A DNA stretch of 64,000 bases from an uncultured Bacteroides sp. (GTDB taxonomy: Bacteria > Bacteroidota > Bacteroidia > Bacteroidales > Bacteroidaceae): positions 620,001-684,000 of the forward strand of contig NZ_OY787468.1 in NCBI RefSeq assembly GCF_963678845.1. Direction: 5' to 3'. Shown one piece after another: positions 7,934 to 15,490 of this stretch. A program made the translations under genes and the position numbers. Position 1 is the stretch's first letter. Each line of letters begins with the position of its first letter. The notes beneath the pieces are model-generated. The model had not been told where the DNA came from, made no database searches, and saw only the letters and a list, made by a program, of their open reading frames with translations.

Positions 7934-9040
7934 CTATTCTTTGATAAGTTTATTGCCAAGTAATAATTTAATAGGTTCACTTAACTGAGAAATATTGTGC
8001 ATAGTCAGATCGTTCCAATACTCATTAGTAAAAAGAGAAGAATAACTTGATTGATTGGTCGCTTTCTTTCTCTCATTGTATTCTTCTTTGGTAACATACT
8101 TTTTATCTACAATATAAAGTTCTGAAATAATATCAATAGCTGTTTCTGCTTTATCTTTCTTATGTTTAAAGAAAAGCTTCCGATATTCTTTTCTGCTTTC
8201 CAGATCAGATTTCGAAATAGATGATATGTCTCCGCTCAAATAGTTTTCTGAGATATTAATATTAGTTATTCTGGAGGTGTAATTGAATAAACTATGAGTT
8301 TCCTCTTTTTGTGGAGCAATCAAATCAATGTTAATATTTATAAGTCCTGTGAGGCTATCAATTCTGGTAACTCCAATCACAGAATCGGACTTTATAATCA
8401 ATCGCTCCCCTTTATATTCTTTGCTAGTATATTGATTCCCCAATTCATCCAAAGCTGTGCCTTTCTCCAGATAAGGAATCACGGTTCCATTTATATTTAC
8501 CATACATTTTCTGACTTTTTGTGCAGCAATTAATTCATTGTTATGGAAGGAACGATTATTTAATATAATTCTTTTAATATTCTTCCCATTTCTTGGAAGA
8601 TAGAATTCCACTATTCCGTCTTTATAATATTTTGCAATACTGTCTTCTAATTGATAACATCTATAGTATCCGGTAAGAGCTGTGTAGTCGTATGTCTTAT
8701 TCTTTTCAGGTGTTGCAATAACTTCAGGTAATACATTCTGACGTTTGTTCATTCTCAATGTATTAATGTTCTTTAAATGGATGGATGATACCTTGTAATT
8801 CTCGTAAGAGAGGTGCTGTATGGTCAGGATATCGTTCTCTTCTTTTAAGCTTTTTAATAGTTTCGCTTTGTTTACTATCCCATTAATATCTGACAGACCA
8901 ACTAGCTTTCCATCATTGGAAACTATATTTGCAAATGAAATGGGCTTTCCTGTCAATGAATCTCTTAAATTTAAGTTTTGACCAGCAGCGTGCTGAATAC
9001 CAAATATAAGAATTAGAAAGACTTTTAAGATATTCTTCAT
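7934..9040 (-). CDS. Secreted carboxypeptidase-regulatory-like domain protein
   Basis: A 368-residue protein with a signal peptide (MKNILKVFLILIFGIQHAAG, cleavage near 20). A CarboxypepD_reg-like beta domain follows at about 22-100 (DSLTGKPISFANIVSNDGK...GLSDINGIV), the domain that often starts TonB-dependent receptors. The rest (about 110-368) has no recognisable barrel signature and is rich in polar strands. It is the last gene of a minus-strand run that begins with the double-glycine peptide at 14813, 55 bases after the 644-residue protein gene. Its role is unknown; a periplasmic or surface location is inferred. Confidence 0.6.
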   Translation of the reverse strand: MKNILKVFLILIFGIQHAAGQNLNLRDSLTGKPISFANIVSNDGKLVGLSDINGIVNKAKLLKSLKEENDILTIQHLSYENYKVSSIHLKNINTLRMNKRQNVLPEVIATPEKNKTYDYTALTGYYRCYQLEDSIAKYYKDGIVEFYLPRNGKNIKRIILNNRSFHNNELIAAQKVRKCMVNINGTVIPYLEKGTALDELGNQYTSKEYKGERLIIKSDSVIGVTRIDSLTGLININIDLIAPQKEETHSLFNYTSRITNINISENYLSGDISSISKSDLESRKEYRKLFFKHKKDKAETAIDIISELYIVDKKYVTKEEYNERKKATNQSSYSSLFTNEYWNDLTMHNISQLSEPIKLLLGNKLIKE

Positions 9041-9095
9041 CTTGATGATTATTTTATTTCTGTGATTGTTCTATTTAATAGTTTCTGATTACTAG

Positions 9096-11030
9096 TCAGA
9101 GTAAAGTGATTGTAAATCCCATCTGAAAGCGATTTATTTTCAATGAATTCCAAATATTTTGTTCGCTGTTATTAATTATAAACTGATTGTTCTCGAAGTT
9201 TGTAGTAGCAGTCTTTCTGGAAAGAAAGAATCCGCTTTTCTCTTTTATTCTGAATGCTTTCTTTGTGTCAAGAGGTATGTTATAAGTTCCAAACAACTTT
9301 AAACAGGCAAACCGGCTGATTCTTTTTGAAAAAGCAATTTGCGGGGCGATTGTTTTTTGCTGCAATCCATAAGCAAATGCTATTTTGTTTGCATCAATCT
9401 TTTCTCCCCCAAAATGGAATGCGGAAGGATTGCTGTATGTTCCCAGGTTTACGAAATAATCTTTTGAGCAGTAAGCAATAGAAGGTTCAAATAATAGTGG
9501 GCGACCGGTACTTTTTAAGTTCTTTCTGAATTGAATGCCATAATAATGCTCATCCGATGAAATGTCACTGTTAAAGTAATCATCTGTTCCTTTCATAAAG
9601 ATACTAAGATTTTTATTCAGACGATATCCTATCAGACTTTGAATAACTACTGTTTCTTTTCTGGAAGACTGTTGCTTATTAATAGTAAACGGTTGCAATT
9701 CACCTCCTGGATTAAAGATAAAACTATAATTGTTACTGTTTAGGCTTACGGTATTAAAAGACAAACCATACTCAAAGTTTAGTTTCAGCAGAATCTTTAG
9801 TAACTGATTTGTAAATACTAACTTCTTAGGACTTTTTATGTTGAAAATTTCTTCTGCGGTTGACGTTGAAAATTGGAGCTCACTCTTTTGAGGTAGTGCA
9901 TTGTTTAGCTCATCATAGTCTGTCCAACCTTTTTTATTGTAATCTTCTGTCTTTTGCATAAACGGCTCAAAGTATCCTAGCCTCCTTTCAAAAGGTATAG
10001 GTTTAACAGAGTCTAATTTTACATCGGTAGTTATATAATCAATAGTAGAATAAATATATTTCCCGTTTAATAAATTCTTTTCGGTAACATTATCTCCGAA
10101 CTGCTTAAGGTAATATTTGCCATTCTGCTTTTCATAGATTGTTTTGGAATGTAACTCAATTCCTTTAATTCTAAGGTTTGTAGTCTGATAATTCTCAAGA
10201 TCTCTCTCAAAATAAACATAAGCCAAGTTTTGTTTATCTATTAGCGTTCTTCCTTTGAACACCGTTGAATCACTTTTTGCGCTGGTATAAGAAATATCAT
10301 AAAATTCGTTTCCTTCAGATTCCTTTATGCCGTTGAATTTATATTTGTATGCTTTGAAATGCTGAGGATTAATATAATCTTTTCGTTGCAAAACGACATC
10401 GCAATTTATAGGAATAAATGGCCCGCCATAATATAGAAGTCCACTGCTGCTGAGCTCTTTCTTTCTTGATTTCAGAATCTCTACCTCCCCTGGTTCAGCG
10501 CTCTTTTTATTATATGAATCCTTGTAAATAGAGAGCATCGCTTCGGCAAGATATACTTGCTGGTATTTTTCATCTTGCATGCTTTCTCTGTAAAAACCTG
10601 TATTTAATGATGGCTTTGTGGGATAGTTTTCGGGTATTCTAAGATATGCCTTTCGCAAAAGAGTAAGCAGCGTACTGTCCGGTATAATATAAATCTCTTT
10701 TAGCGTATATGTTTTGGGTAGCATCTTTATATTTACCGATGTACTACCCGAAATAAGTACACTGTCTTTCTGGAATCCCACTCCGGTAAAGTACAAATAC
10801 TTGTTTGTAAAGGAAGAGGGGAGACTGATTCTGAAATATCCTTTGCTGTCGGAGATTGTTCCAATCTTTGGGCGTTTGGTAAAGATGCTGATGCTAGATG
10901 CTTTTGTTCCTTTCTCCGAATTAGTTATTGTGCCGGATATACTAATTGATTGTGCATGGGTGTTTGTGTATCCACAGATTGTAAAAAGCAAAAAGATAAT
11001 TGTGTGTTTAATAGATATCTGATAGCCCAT
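9096..11030 (-). CDS. Outer-membrane-like protein with carboxypeptidase-regulatory-like domain
   Basis: The open frame reaches 11102, but the preceding membrane gene ends in TAATG, overlapping the ATG at 11030. That start gives MGYQISIKHTIIFLLFTICGY, a good signal peptide. The product is 644 residues: a signal peptide, a CarboxypepD_reg-like domain at about 25-110 (ISGTITNSEKGTKASSISIF), and a long region whose C-terminal 200 residues alternate like beta-barrel strands. It lacks an obvious TonB plug. A 55-base piece near 9881-9935 has a damaged copy at 17983-18037, so a paralogue once existed. Role unknown; an outer-membrane location is inferred. Confidence 0.6.
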   Translation of the reverse strand: MGYQISIKHTIIFLLFTICGYTNTHAQSISISGTITNSEKGTKASSISIFTKRPKIGTISDSKGYFRISLPSSFTNKYLYFTGVGFQKDSVLISGSTSVNIKMLPKTYTLKEIYIIPDSTLLTLLRKAYLRIPENYPTKPSLNTGFYRESMQDEKYQQVYLAEAMLSIYKDSYNKKSAEPGEVEILKSRKKELSSSGLLYYGGPFIPINCDVVLQRKDYINPQHFKAYKYKFNGIKESEGNEFYDISYTSAKSDSTVFKGRTLIDKQNLAYVYFERDLENYQTTNLRIKGIELHSKTIYEKQNGKYYLKQFGDNVTEKNLLNGKYIYSTIDYITTDVKLDSVKPIPFERRLGYFEPFMQKTEDYNKKGWTDYDELNNALPQKSELQFSTSTAEEIFNIKSPKKLVFTNQLLKILLKLNFEYGLSFNTVSLNSNNYSFIFNPGGELQPFTINKQQSSRKETVVIQSLIGYRLNKNLSIFMKGTDDYFNSDISSDEHYYGIQFRKNLKSTGRPLLFEPSIAYCSKDYFVNLGTYSNPSAFHFGGEKIDANKIAFAYGLQQKTIAPQIAFSKRISRFACLKLFGTYNIPLDTKKAFRIKEKSGFFLSRKTATTNFENNQFIINNSEQNIWNSLKINRFQMGFTITLL

Positions 11031-11371
11031 TACATTTCCTTGCTGTATTTTAACTTCCTGGTTATCCCCCATGTTATTAATGCTCCGGCAATGGTTGCAC
11101 AAACTTTATATACCCAAATATTGTCTGATAAATGAATGCCGAGTGCTATTGATGTTATCACACCAAAGGCACTTCCACAGATAATACTCAATGGATTTAC
11201 TTTTTCGGGTTTCAGGAAGAACGAGGCATAACAGAAAATCGTTGGAATAATAAATAAGTAATCTCCCCATTCAACGATCTTTTCTTTGAAGTTGGGGAAG
11301 AGGTAGAATTCCCATACAATAAGTAATATTGTTAAAGCTAATCCGATTAGTAAAAAGAGTTTCTTTTTCAT
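11030..11371 (-). CDS. Small integral membrane protein, unknown function
   Basis: A 113-residue protein with three or four hydrophobic segments (about 5-22, 38-53, 62-80 and 87-104) and a basic C-terminus (RKLKYSKEM). No family recognised. It begins 3 bases after the stop of the IS66-disrupted 55-codon gene, and its own stop overlaps the next start as TAATG, so it sits in the middle of a translationally coupled operon. The upstream IS66 insertion is expected to affect its expression. Confidence 0.65.
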   Translation of the reverse strand: MKKKLFLLIGLALTILLIVWEFYLFPNFKEKIVEWGDYLFIIPTIFCYASFFLKPEKVNPLSIICGSAFGVITSIALGIHLSDNIWVYKVCATIAGALITWGITRKLKYSKEM

Positions 11372-11374
11372 GTT

Positions 11375-11529
11375 TTATTTTATTTTTAGACCTTCCTGAT
11401 AACCTTGATTGAAGCCATCAACAAAATCTTTCTTTCCGTTATAAATGTCAATGATGAACCACCCGACTATAATTGTTATTATGATTCCGATTGCGATGGT
11501 AATAATCTTTTTTTTCTGTTCTTTTGTTT
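11375..11529 (-). pseudogene. Small membrane protein gene cut by IS66 (3' part)
   Basis: Removing the IS66 element and one copy of its 8-bp target duplication joins 14052-14040 to 11529-11375 in frame. The result is a 55-residue protein: MNKIKTKEQKKK, one membrane helix (IITIAIGIIITIIVGWFIID), then a tail with GFNQGYQEG. The insertion falls after about codon 7. The present frame can only start at a TTG inside IS66 (11572), adding ten unrelated residues, so a residual product is possible but not assured. The 5' remnant is at 14032-14052. Function unknown. Confidence 0.85.
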
Positions 11530-11564
11530 GTAAGCCTTCGGTTAAGTACGTATAATCACAAATA

Positions 11565-11621
11565 AGTCCCAACTAGCATCAAGTTTGTTCAACTTGGAAG
11601 AACTTGATGCTAGTTGGGACT
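11565..11621. terminator. 21-bp perfect inverted repeat downstream of IS66 tnpC
   Basis: Arms 11565-11585 and 11601-11621 are exact complements (AGTCCCAACTAGCATCAAGTT and its reverse complement) around a 15-base loop. On the minus strand it follows the tnpC stop by 18 bases and is followed by TTATTTG. It may end IS transcription or shield the element from outside transcription. The upstream arm also holds the TTG from which the disrupted host frame is read. Confidence 0.6.
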
Positions 11622-11639
11622 ATTTTATTCGAGTTGGTT

Positions 11640-13169
11640 TCAATTTGAAGAATCAGTCCTGTTTTTCCAGTTCCTTGGTAATAGCTCCTTGATATCCATC
11701 TTTGATTCTTTGTATACAGGTAATTTTCTTAAGATATCAGTCATCCATTCTCTTGGATCAACTCCGGCAGCCTTACAGGAACTTATTAAGGAATAAATTA
11801 TTGCTGCACGTACTGCTGAGTCGTCATTTCCACAGAAAAGATAGTTTTTCCTGCCGATGGCTAAAGGCCTTATTGCATTTTCGATAAGGTTGTTATCTAT
11901 ATTGATTCTTCCTTCATTTACATAACGGGCAAGACGTGGCAGGAGTGTATAATTATATTGTATAGCTTTCCCCATTCTGCTGCCTGGAAGTACTTTCAAC
12001 CATGTATCTCCAAGCCATTTTTCAAACTCACAGATAATTGGATATGCTTCAGTCTTACGTTTGTCTTTTCTCTGATCTGCTGTCAGTTTCATATCATCGG
12101 CTACACTCTCGATATGATACAGCTTATTGATATATACAAGACCTTGTGTAGCTTTCTGATTATCCTCATCAAGGGCTTCTACAAATTTACGTCGTGCATG
12201 AGCCCAGCATCCATAGAGTGTTATACCTTCAATCTTTTCAAAGTCATCATATACATTATAGCCATCAACCTGTACATTTCCATGATAACCAAGCAGAAGT
12301 CTGTGTGCTGTAGCCTTGCTTCTTGAACCGAAGTCATAGCTGAAGCATACCGATCCATGCAATGCGTCTCTCACGCACCACATATAGCCCTTTACCGTAC
12401 GATGTTTTTCATTGTCAATCACAGGAATCGTACTCTCATCAACCTGGATATATTCACTTGAGAGTATCTCTGACTTTAAAATGTCATACAGTGGCTTTAT
12501 CCTTTCGCATGTGGCACTGAACCAACCATTCATGGTAGAGTCATTGAAGACAATGCAACTTTCACGGTACTTTTGAATGACCCTGTAAAAGGGAAGGTGA
12601 TACATGAACTTGTCAAGTATGATATCTGTCAGGACAGATGCGCCTGCAATGCACTTGTCAACAGGAGCTAACGGCATAGGAGCGATTTCAAAGGCTTTCC
12701 TTTCGGGACTTTTTATCTGTATATCAGATTTGAGTACATACTTATGGCGTATTATTCTTCTGATGTATACCATTGCTGGTATTCTTTCAAGAGAATCGCT
12801 TATTTCAGGAGTAAGTTCACTGTATTCATCTGCGTTTATTCCTTGCGGATATATATGCTCTTCCCTGACTGGCAGTTTGGATGTATCAAGAGGTTTTCTG
12901 GAAGGTTTCTCCTTTGTTCGACCTATAATCTTGTCTATGTTCTTCTGTTCTGCAGAGACTTCAGCTTCAAGCCTTGCCTTCTGATCGTCACTCATCTGCT
13001 CGGGAAACAAATTCAGTTGAAGCTCATCAGGATTAAGCGGAAGGTGTTTCTCGCTCATACTGCCAAAAACTTTCTTACGGAGCCACGCAAGCTGACTTTC
13101 AAGGCTGTTTACCAAGTTCTTCAGACGTTCATTCTCTTGCTGTAGGGCTATTACTTCCGCTTCTGTCAT
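11640..13169 (-). CDS. tnpC: IS66 family transposase (TnpC)
   Basis: A 509-residue DDE transposase. The N-terminal leucine-rich coiled coil (IALQQENERLKNLVNSLESQ) is followed by a zinc-binding-like and HTH region. The catalytic core shows YIQVDEST (first Asp), VQVDGYNVYDDFE (second Asp region) and DNNLIENAIRPLAIGRKNYL (Glu), the last highly characteristic of IS66. Length is normal and no frameshift is visible. It is transcribed after tnpB with a 73-base gap. Confidence 0.95.
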   Translation of the reverse strand: MTEAEVIALQQENERLKNLVNSLESQLAWLRKKVFGSMSEKHLPLNPDELQLNLFPEQMSDDQKARLEAEVSAEQKNIDKIIGRTKEKPSRKPLDTSKLPVREEHIYPQGINADEYSELTPEISDSLERIPAMVYIRRIIRHKYVLKSDIQIKSPERKAFEIAPMPLAPVDKCIAGASVLTDIILDKFMYHLPFYRVIQKYRESCIVFNDSTMNGWFSATCERIKPLYDILKSEILSSEYIQVDESTIPVIDNEKHRTVKGYMWCVRDALHGSVCFSYDFGSRSKATAHRLLLGYHGNVQVDGYNVYDDFEKIEGITLYGCWAHARRKFVEALDEDNQKATQGLVYINKLYHIESVADDMKLTADQRKDKRKTEAYPIICEFEKWLGDTWLKVLPGSRMGKAIQYNYTLLPRLARYVNEGRINIDNNLIENAIRPLAIGRKNYLFCGNDDSAVRAAIIYSLISSCKAAGVDPREWMTDILRKLPVYKESKMDIKELLPRNWKNRTDSSN

Positions 13170-13242
13170 TATCGTGTTCTAATATGGAACAAATATAATG
13201 ATAATCAGCTAATTAGACAAATTTATGTAAATATAATTGCTA

Positions 13243-13611
13243 CTATAACTGCATATTTCTCAGATGCATGAGACGATTCTGACGACTATCTGCCTTTTCC
13301 ATAATTCCTTCAACCAAGAGCACGAGATCACGCCATTGCATGATATATGATGAAGAGGTGACAGAAGACAGGTCAGGAAGTGCAAAGGTTCCTCTTTCAA
13401 GCATTTTACTGTATATTACCATACCTCCTGGTTCCCAATGAAGGAGTTTGATGCGGTTACGATGCTTGTTTATAAAAATAAAAACATCACCATTATGGGG
13501 ATTTGTACCCATGATATTGGTCACAAGTCCGCTTAATGTATGGAAACTCTTTCTCATATCCGTCGGTTCACTGAACAACAGATAACGGTTACTGTCACCG
13601 AGGCTAAACAT
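13243..13611 (-). CDS. tnpB: IS66 Orf2 accessory protein (TnpB)
   Basis: A 122-residue protein with the strongly conserved IS66 Orf2 signatures SEPTDMRKSFHTLSGLV near 14-30 and VFIFINKHRNRIKLLHWE near 43-60. It is needed for IS66 transposition in other elements, though its biochemical role is unclear. Its start overlaps the tnpA-like gene by 8 bases (13604-13611), indicating translational coupling. Confidence 0.95.
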   Translation of the reverse strand: MFSLGDSNRYLLFSEPTDMRKSFHTLSGLVTNIMGTNPHNGDVFIFINKHRNRIKLLHWEPGGMVIYSKMLERGTFALPDLSSVTSSSYIMQWRDLVLLVEGIMEKADSRQNRLMHLRNMQL

Positions 13612-13960
13612 GATTTATGGCTGATAAGATGATACTTTCGAGTTGAGAGTTGTTAAGCTCGCCATGTATTCTCATGATGGTGCCGTTTGCAGATTGTAAT
13701 TCAATATTTATATTACTACATACTTTTTCATCTTGGGCTCTTTTTACATGAGAACATTTTCTGGTAAGATCAGGACAAGGTATGAAATTACCTTTATTCC
13801 CTATTTCTAATAACTCATTATTATTGTTTTTTGCATACTTGCTTTTTGCCTCATAAAAACGCCATGGTGTTATTCCTAATTCTCTTAAACGGTCCTTAAA
13901 GCTTACATTATTATTTTTGCAATAAAGGACTATGGAAGCTATTTCTTCTTTTGTCATCAT
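13604..13960 (-). CDS. tnpA: IS66 accessory protein (TnpA-like)
   Basis: A 118-residue protein, first gene of the IS66 element. An N-terminal helix-turn-helix-like segment (FKDRLRELGITPWRFYEAKSK at about 21-41) suggests DNA binding. The C-terminal half (IELQSANGTIMRIHGELNNS) resembles the tail of IS66 TnpA-like proteins, which read GTxIxxxGxxxxxxLxxLL. The start MMTKEEIA lies 59 bases inside the right terminal inverted repeat. Confidence 0.85.
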   Translation of the reverse strand: MMTKEEIASIVLYCKNNNVSFKDRLRELGITPWRFYEAKSKYAKNNNNELLEIGNKGNFIPCPDLTRKCSHVKRAQDEKVCSNINIELQSANGTIMRIHGELNNSQLESIILSAINHV

Positions 13961-14031
13961 AATGCTTTGTTTTTAGGCAAAAATAAAAAGAAAGCAATTA
14001 GGATAAAAGATGCATTTCACCGAAGGCTTAC

Positions 14032-14052
14032 TTTTGTTTTGATTTTGTTCAT
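14032..14052 (-). pseudogene. 5' remnant of the IS66-disrupted 55-codon membrane-protein gene
   Basis: On the minus strand ATG at 14052 starts MNKIKTK, then the IS66 right end begins. The first 8 bp after the element (14032-14039, TTTTGTTT) are the target duplication shared with 11522-11529. Spliced to 11375-11529 the frame is continuous. The ATG lies 14 bases after the stop of the CPBP-like gene, so this gene belonged to the same operon. Confidence 0.85.
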
Positions 14053-14066
14053 GATCTTTGAAATAT

Positions 14067-14576
14067 TTAATTTGTTAACTTTAATAATAGTACTATAATA
14101 TTACATATTAAATGTATTAAAAATACACTTAAAAAGGCATCATTATTTTTTTGTCGTATTATATATACATACATAAGTAACATGCCTGTCGGTATAACTG
14201 ATATTATGTAAATAATATTATATGCATGAGAGAGTCCAAAAAATAATCCTCCGATAAGTATTATTCTATTGTTATAATCTCGGAAGAAAGGGATAGTATT
14301 CAATAAATGATATATTCCAGCTTGAAAAATGATTGTTTCAATTATAGGGGCAAATAAAATACCAAAAATTAAGATATCAAGCCAACTTTGATTGTCAAAA
14401 TTAACAATATACCCCATTTTTTTAGACATTTCAACAGCTGAGTACGCTAAAAGTGCAGAACTAATTTTGCAAAAAAAAGTAAATAATAGTATAAAATAAG
14501 GATAAGATAAATCCTTTAATTTATTTGAAATCGTATTTGTATTAAAACTAACCATAAGAGAAGATTTGTAGAACAC
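14067..14576 (-). CDS. CPBP-family intramembrane protease homologue
   Basis: A 169-residue, mostly hydrophobic protein with about five membrane segments. The three CPBP (Abi/CaaX-protease-like) motifs are present in reduced form: APIIETIIFQ near 96-105 (the usual EExxxR keeps only the first Glu), FFGLSHA near 122-128 and HLICN near 158-162. Such proteins occur as self-immunity or maturation factors beside bacteriocin-type peptides. Here it follows the double-glycine peptide gene by 36 bases and precedes the IS66-split gene. Activity without the second Glu and Arg is uncertain, so an immunity role is an inference from context. Confidence 0.65.
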   Translation of the reverse strand: MFYKSSLMVSFNTNTISNKLKDLSYPYFILLFTFFCKISSALLAYSAVEMSKKMGYIVNFDNQSWLDILIFGILFAPIIETIIFQAGIYHLLNTIPFFRDYNNRIILIGGLFFGLSHAYNIIYIISVIPTGMLLMYVYIIRQKNNDAFLSVFLIHLICNIIVLLLKLTN

Positions 14577-14612
14577 AATTGAGGTAGAATTAATTCTACC
14601 TCAATTATATTA

Positions 14613-14813
14613 TTAATTATATTGCATAGCAGCAAATTGCGCATCTGATCCCAAACTTGCTAGGGTTTTAGATTGATACTTAATCCACAGTCTTGCGCCT
14701 TGAATTCCGTAATCAATAGCTGTAAGCCAATCAGACCATCCGCCTCCATTAATCTCATTCATTTCTTCAATATTCATTTCTTGCAAACCTGCAACATTTT
14801 CTAATGATTTCAT
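14613..14813 (-). CDS. Double-glycine leader peptide (bacteriocin-like precursor)
   Basis: A 66-residue precursor. The leader MNIEEMNEINGG ends at residues 23-24 and fits the class II bacteriocin leader rule: hydrophobic at -12, Glu at -8, hydrophobic at -7, Ile at -4, GG at -2/-1. Cleavage would release a 42-residue peptide starting GWSDWLTAIDYGIQGARLWI, with no cysteines. Export would need an ABC transporter with a C39 peptidase domain, and none is in this window. The gene leads a minus-strand operon with a CPBP-type protease homologue. A signalling role is equally possible. Confidence 0.7.
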   Translation of the reverse strand: MKSLENVAGLQEMNIEEMNEINGGGWSDWLTAIDYGIQGARLWIKYQSKTLASLGSDAQFAAMQYN

Positions 14814-15490
14814 AATTCTAATGTTTTACAAAATTAATAATAAAATTTATTCAAATGCAATCTAAACCGGTTTTGTTTTGCATTTACAAAGTAAGCTTTC
14901 TTTAGTGAAATAAAATTGCACTATATGATATTTTATTTGAATTTCCACCATAAATATTTCTTTCATTATTTCCATTCACAAAAGAGATATGAAAATCCAA
15001 TCTAAGATCAAAGCCATTAGTATAATAGAATGTGCTTCTATCTCTATTATACTTTATATCTTCTATGTTGTAATCCAAATAATAAGAGTATTATTAATAT
15101 TTATTATACTTTTTATTAGCTTTGTAATCAGGGAGTTGAAGAGGAAACAAGCTCTGCTGAGGAGCAACTTGTCAGCAATAAATTTCCTGCGTTACACTGT
15201 AACATTATTTTTTTTTGGAGGGGAGGCTTGTATGGTTTCCCCTTTCATGTTACAGATATCGCTATATGGCTAAGAAAACCTCTATTGATTGTTTCCTTAC
15301 TTTCTATTTATTAATAACTCCTATATAAACAACCTTCTATCAGTAGTTTAAACTGATATTACTATCAGTTTTCTACATTTTCCTTTTTCAGTTCAATAGG
15401 AAGAGGCCGCAAACTGCTAAAGCAGGCTAAGCTGCAAGATAAACTAAGCGATCACTCTTATTTTGAAAGATAGTTATATAGGCATTATCA
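14814..15490. other. AT-rich gap between the double-glycine peptide gene and the IS110 transposase gene
   Basis: The gap holds one doubtful 94-codon frame (14989-15273, listed separately), a perfect 9-bp inverted repeat at 15350-15371 (AAACTGATA/TATCAGTTT, 4-base loop) and a structured-looking segment at 15405-15450 with CTGCTAAAGCAG at 15414-15425. The last part lies just 3' of the IS110 transposase gene and may be that element's non-coding end. No tRNA or clear promoter seen. Confidence 0.4.
14989..15273 (+). CDS. Doubtful small membrane protein
   Basis: A 94-codon frame beginning MKIQSKIKAISIIECASISI with one long hydrophobic stretch (about 13-48), then a basic segment and an unlikely tail. 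It is divergent from the double-glycine peptide gene. No family, no clear ribosome-binding or promoter signal, and AT-rich codons make it possibly spurious. It is listed because a real small transmembrane peptide next to a bacteriocin-like gene would matter. Confidence 0.2.
   Translation: MKIQSKIKAISIIECASISIILYIFYVVIQIIRVLLIFIILFISFVIRELKRKQALLRSNLSAINFLRYTVTLFFFGGEACMVSPFMLQISLYG

Larger units (their letters stand above)
11530..14031 (-). mobile_element. IS66-family insertion sequence, complete
   Basis: A 2502-bp element with inverted ends GTAAGCCTTCGGT at 11530-11542 and its complement at 14019-14031. It is flanked by a perfect 8-bp direct repeat, TTTTGTTT, at 11522-11529 and 14032-14039. 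An 8-bp duplication and ends starting GTAAGC are typical of IS66. It carries the expected three genes on the minus strand: a tnpA-like gene, tnpB and the DDE transposase tnpC. It interrupts the 55-codon membrane-protein gene. All three genes look intact, suggesting a fairly recent insertion. Confidence 0.95.

Noticed and set aside
11958..13145. Plus-strand frames of 122-133 codons across IS66 tnpC
   Set aside because: Shadows of the intact transposase gene in other frames.
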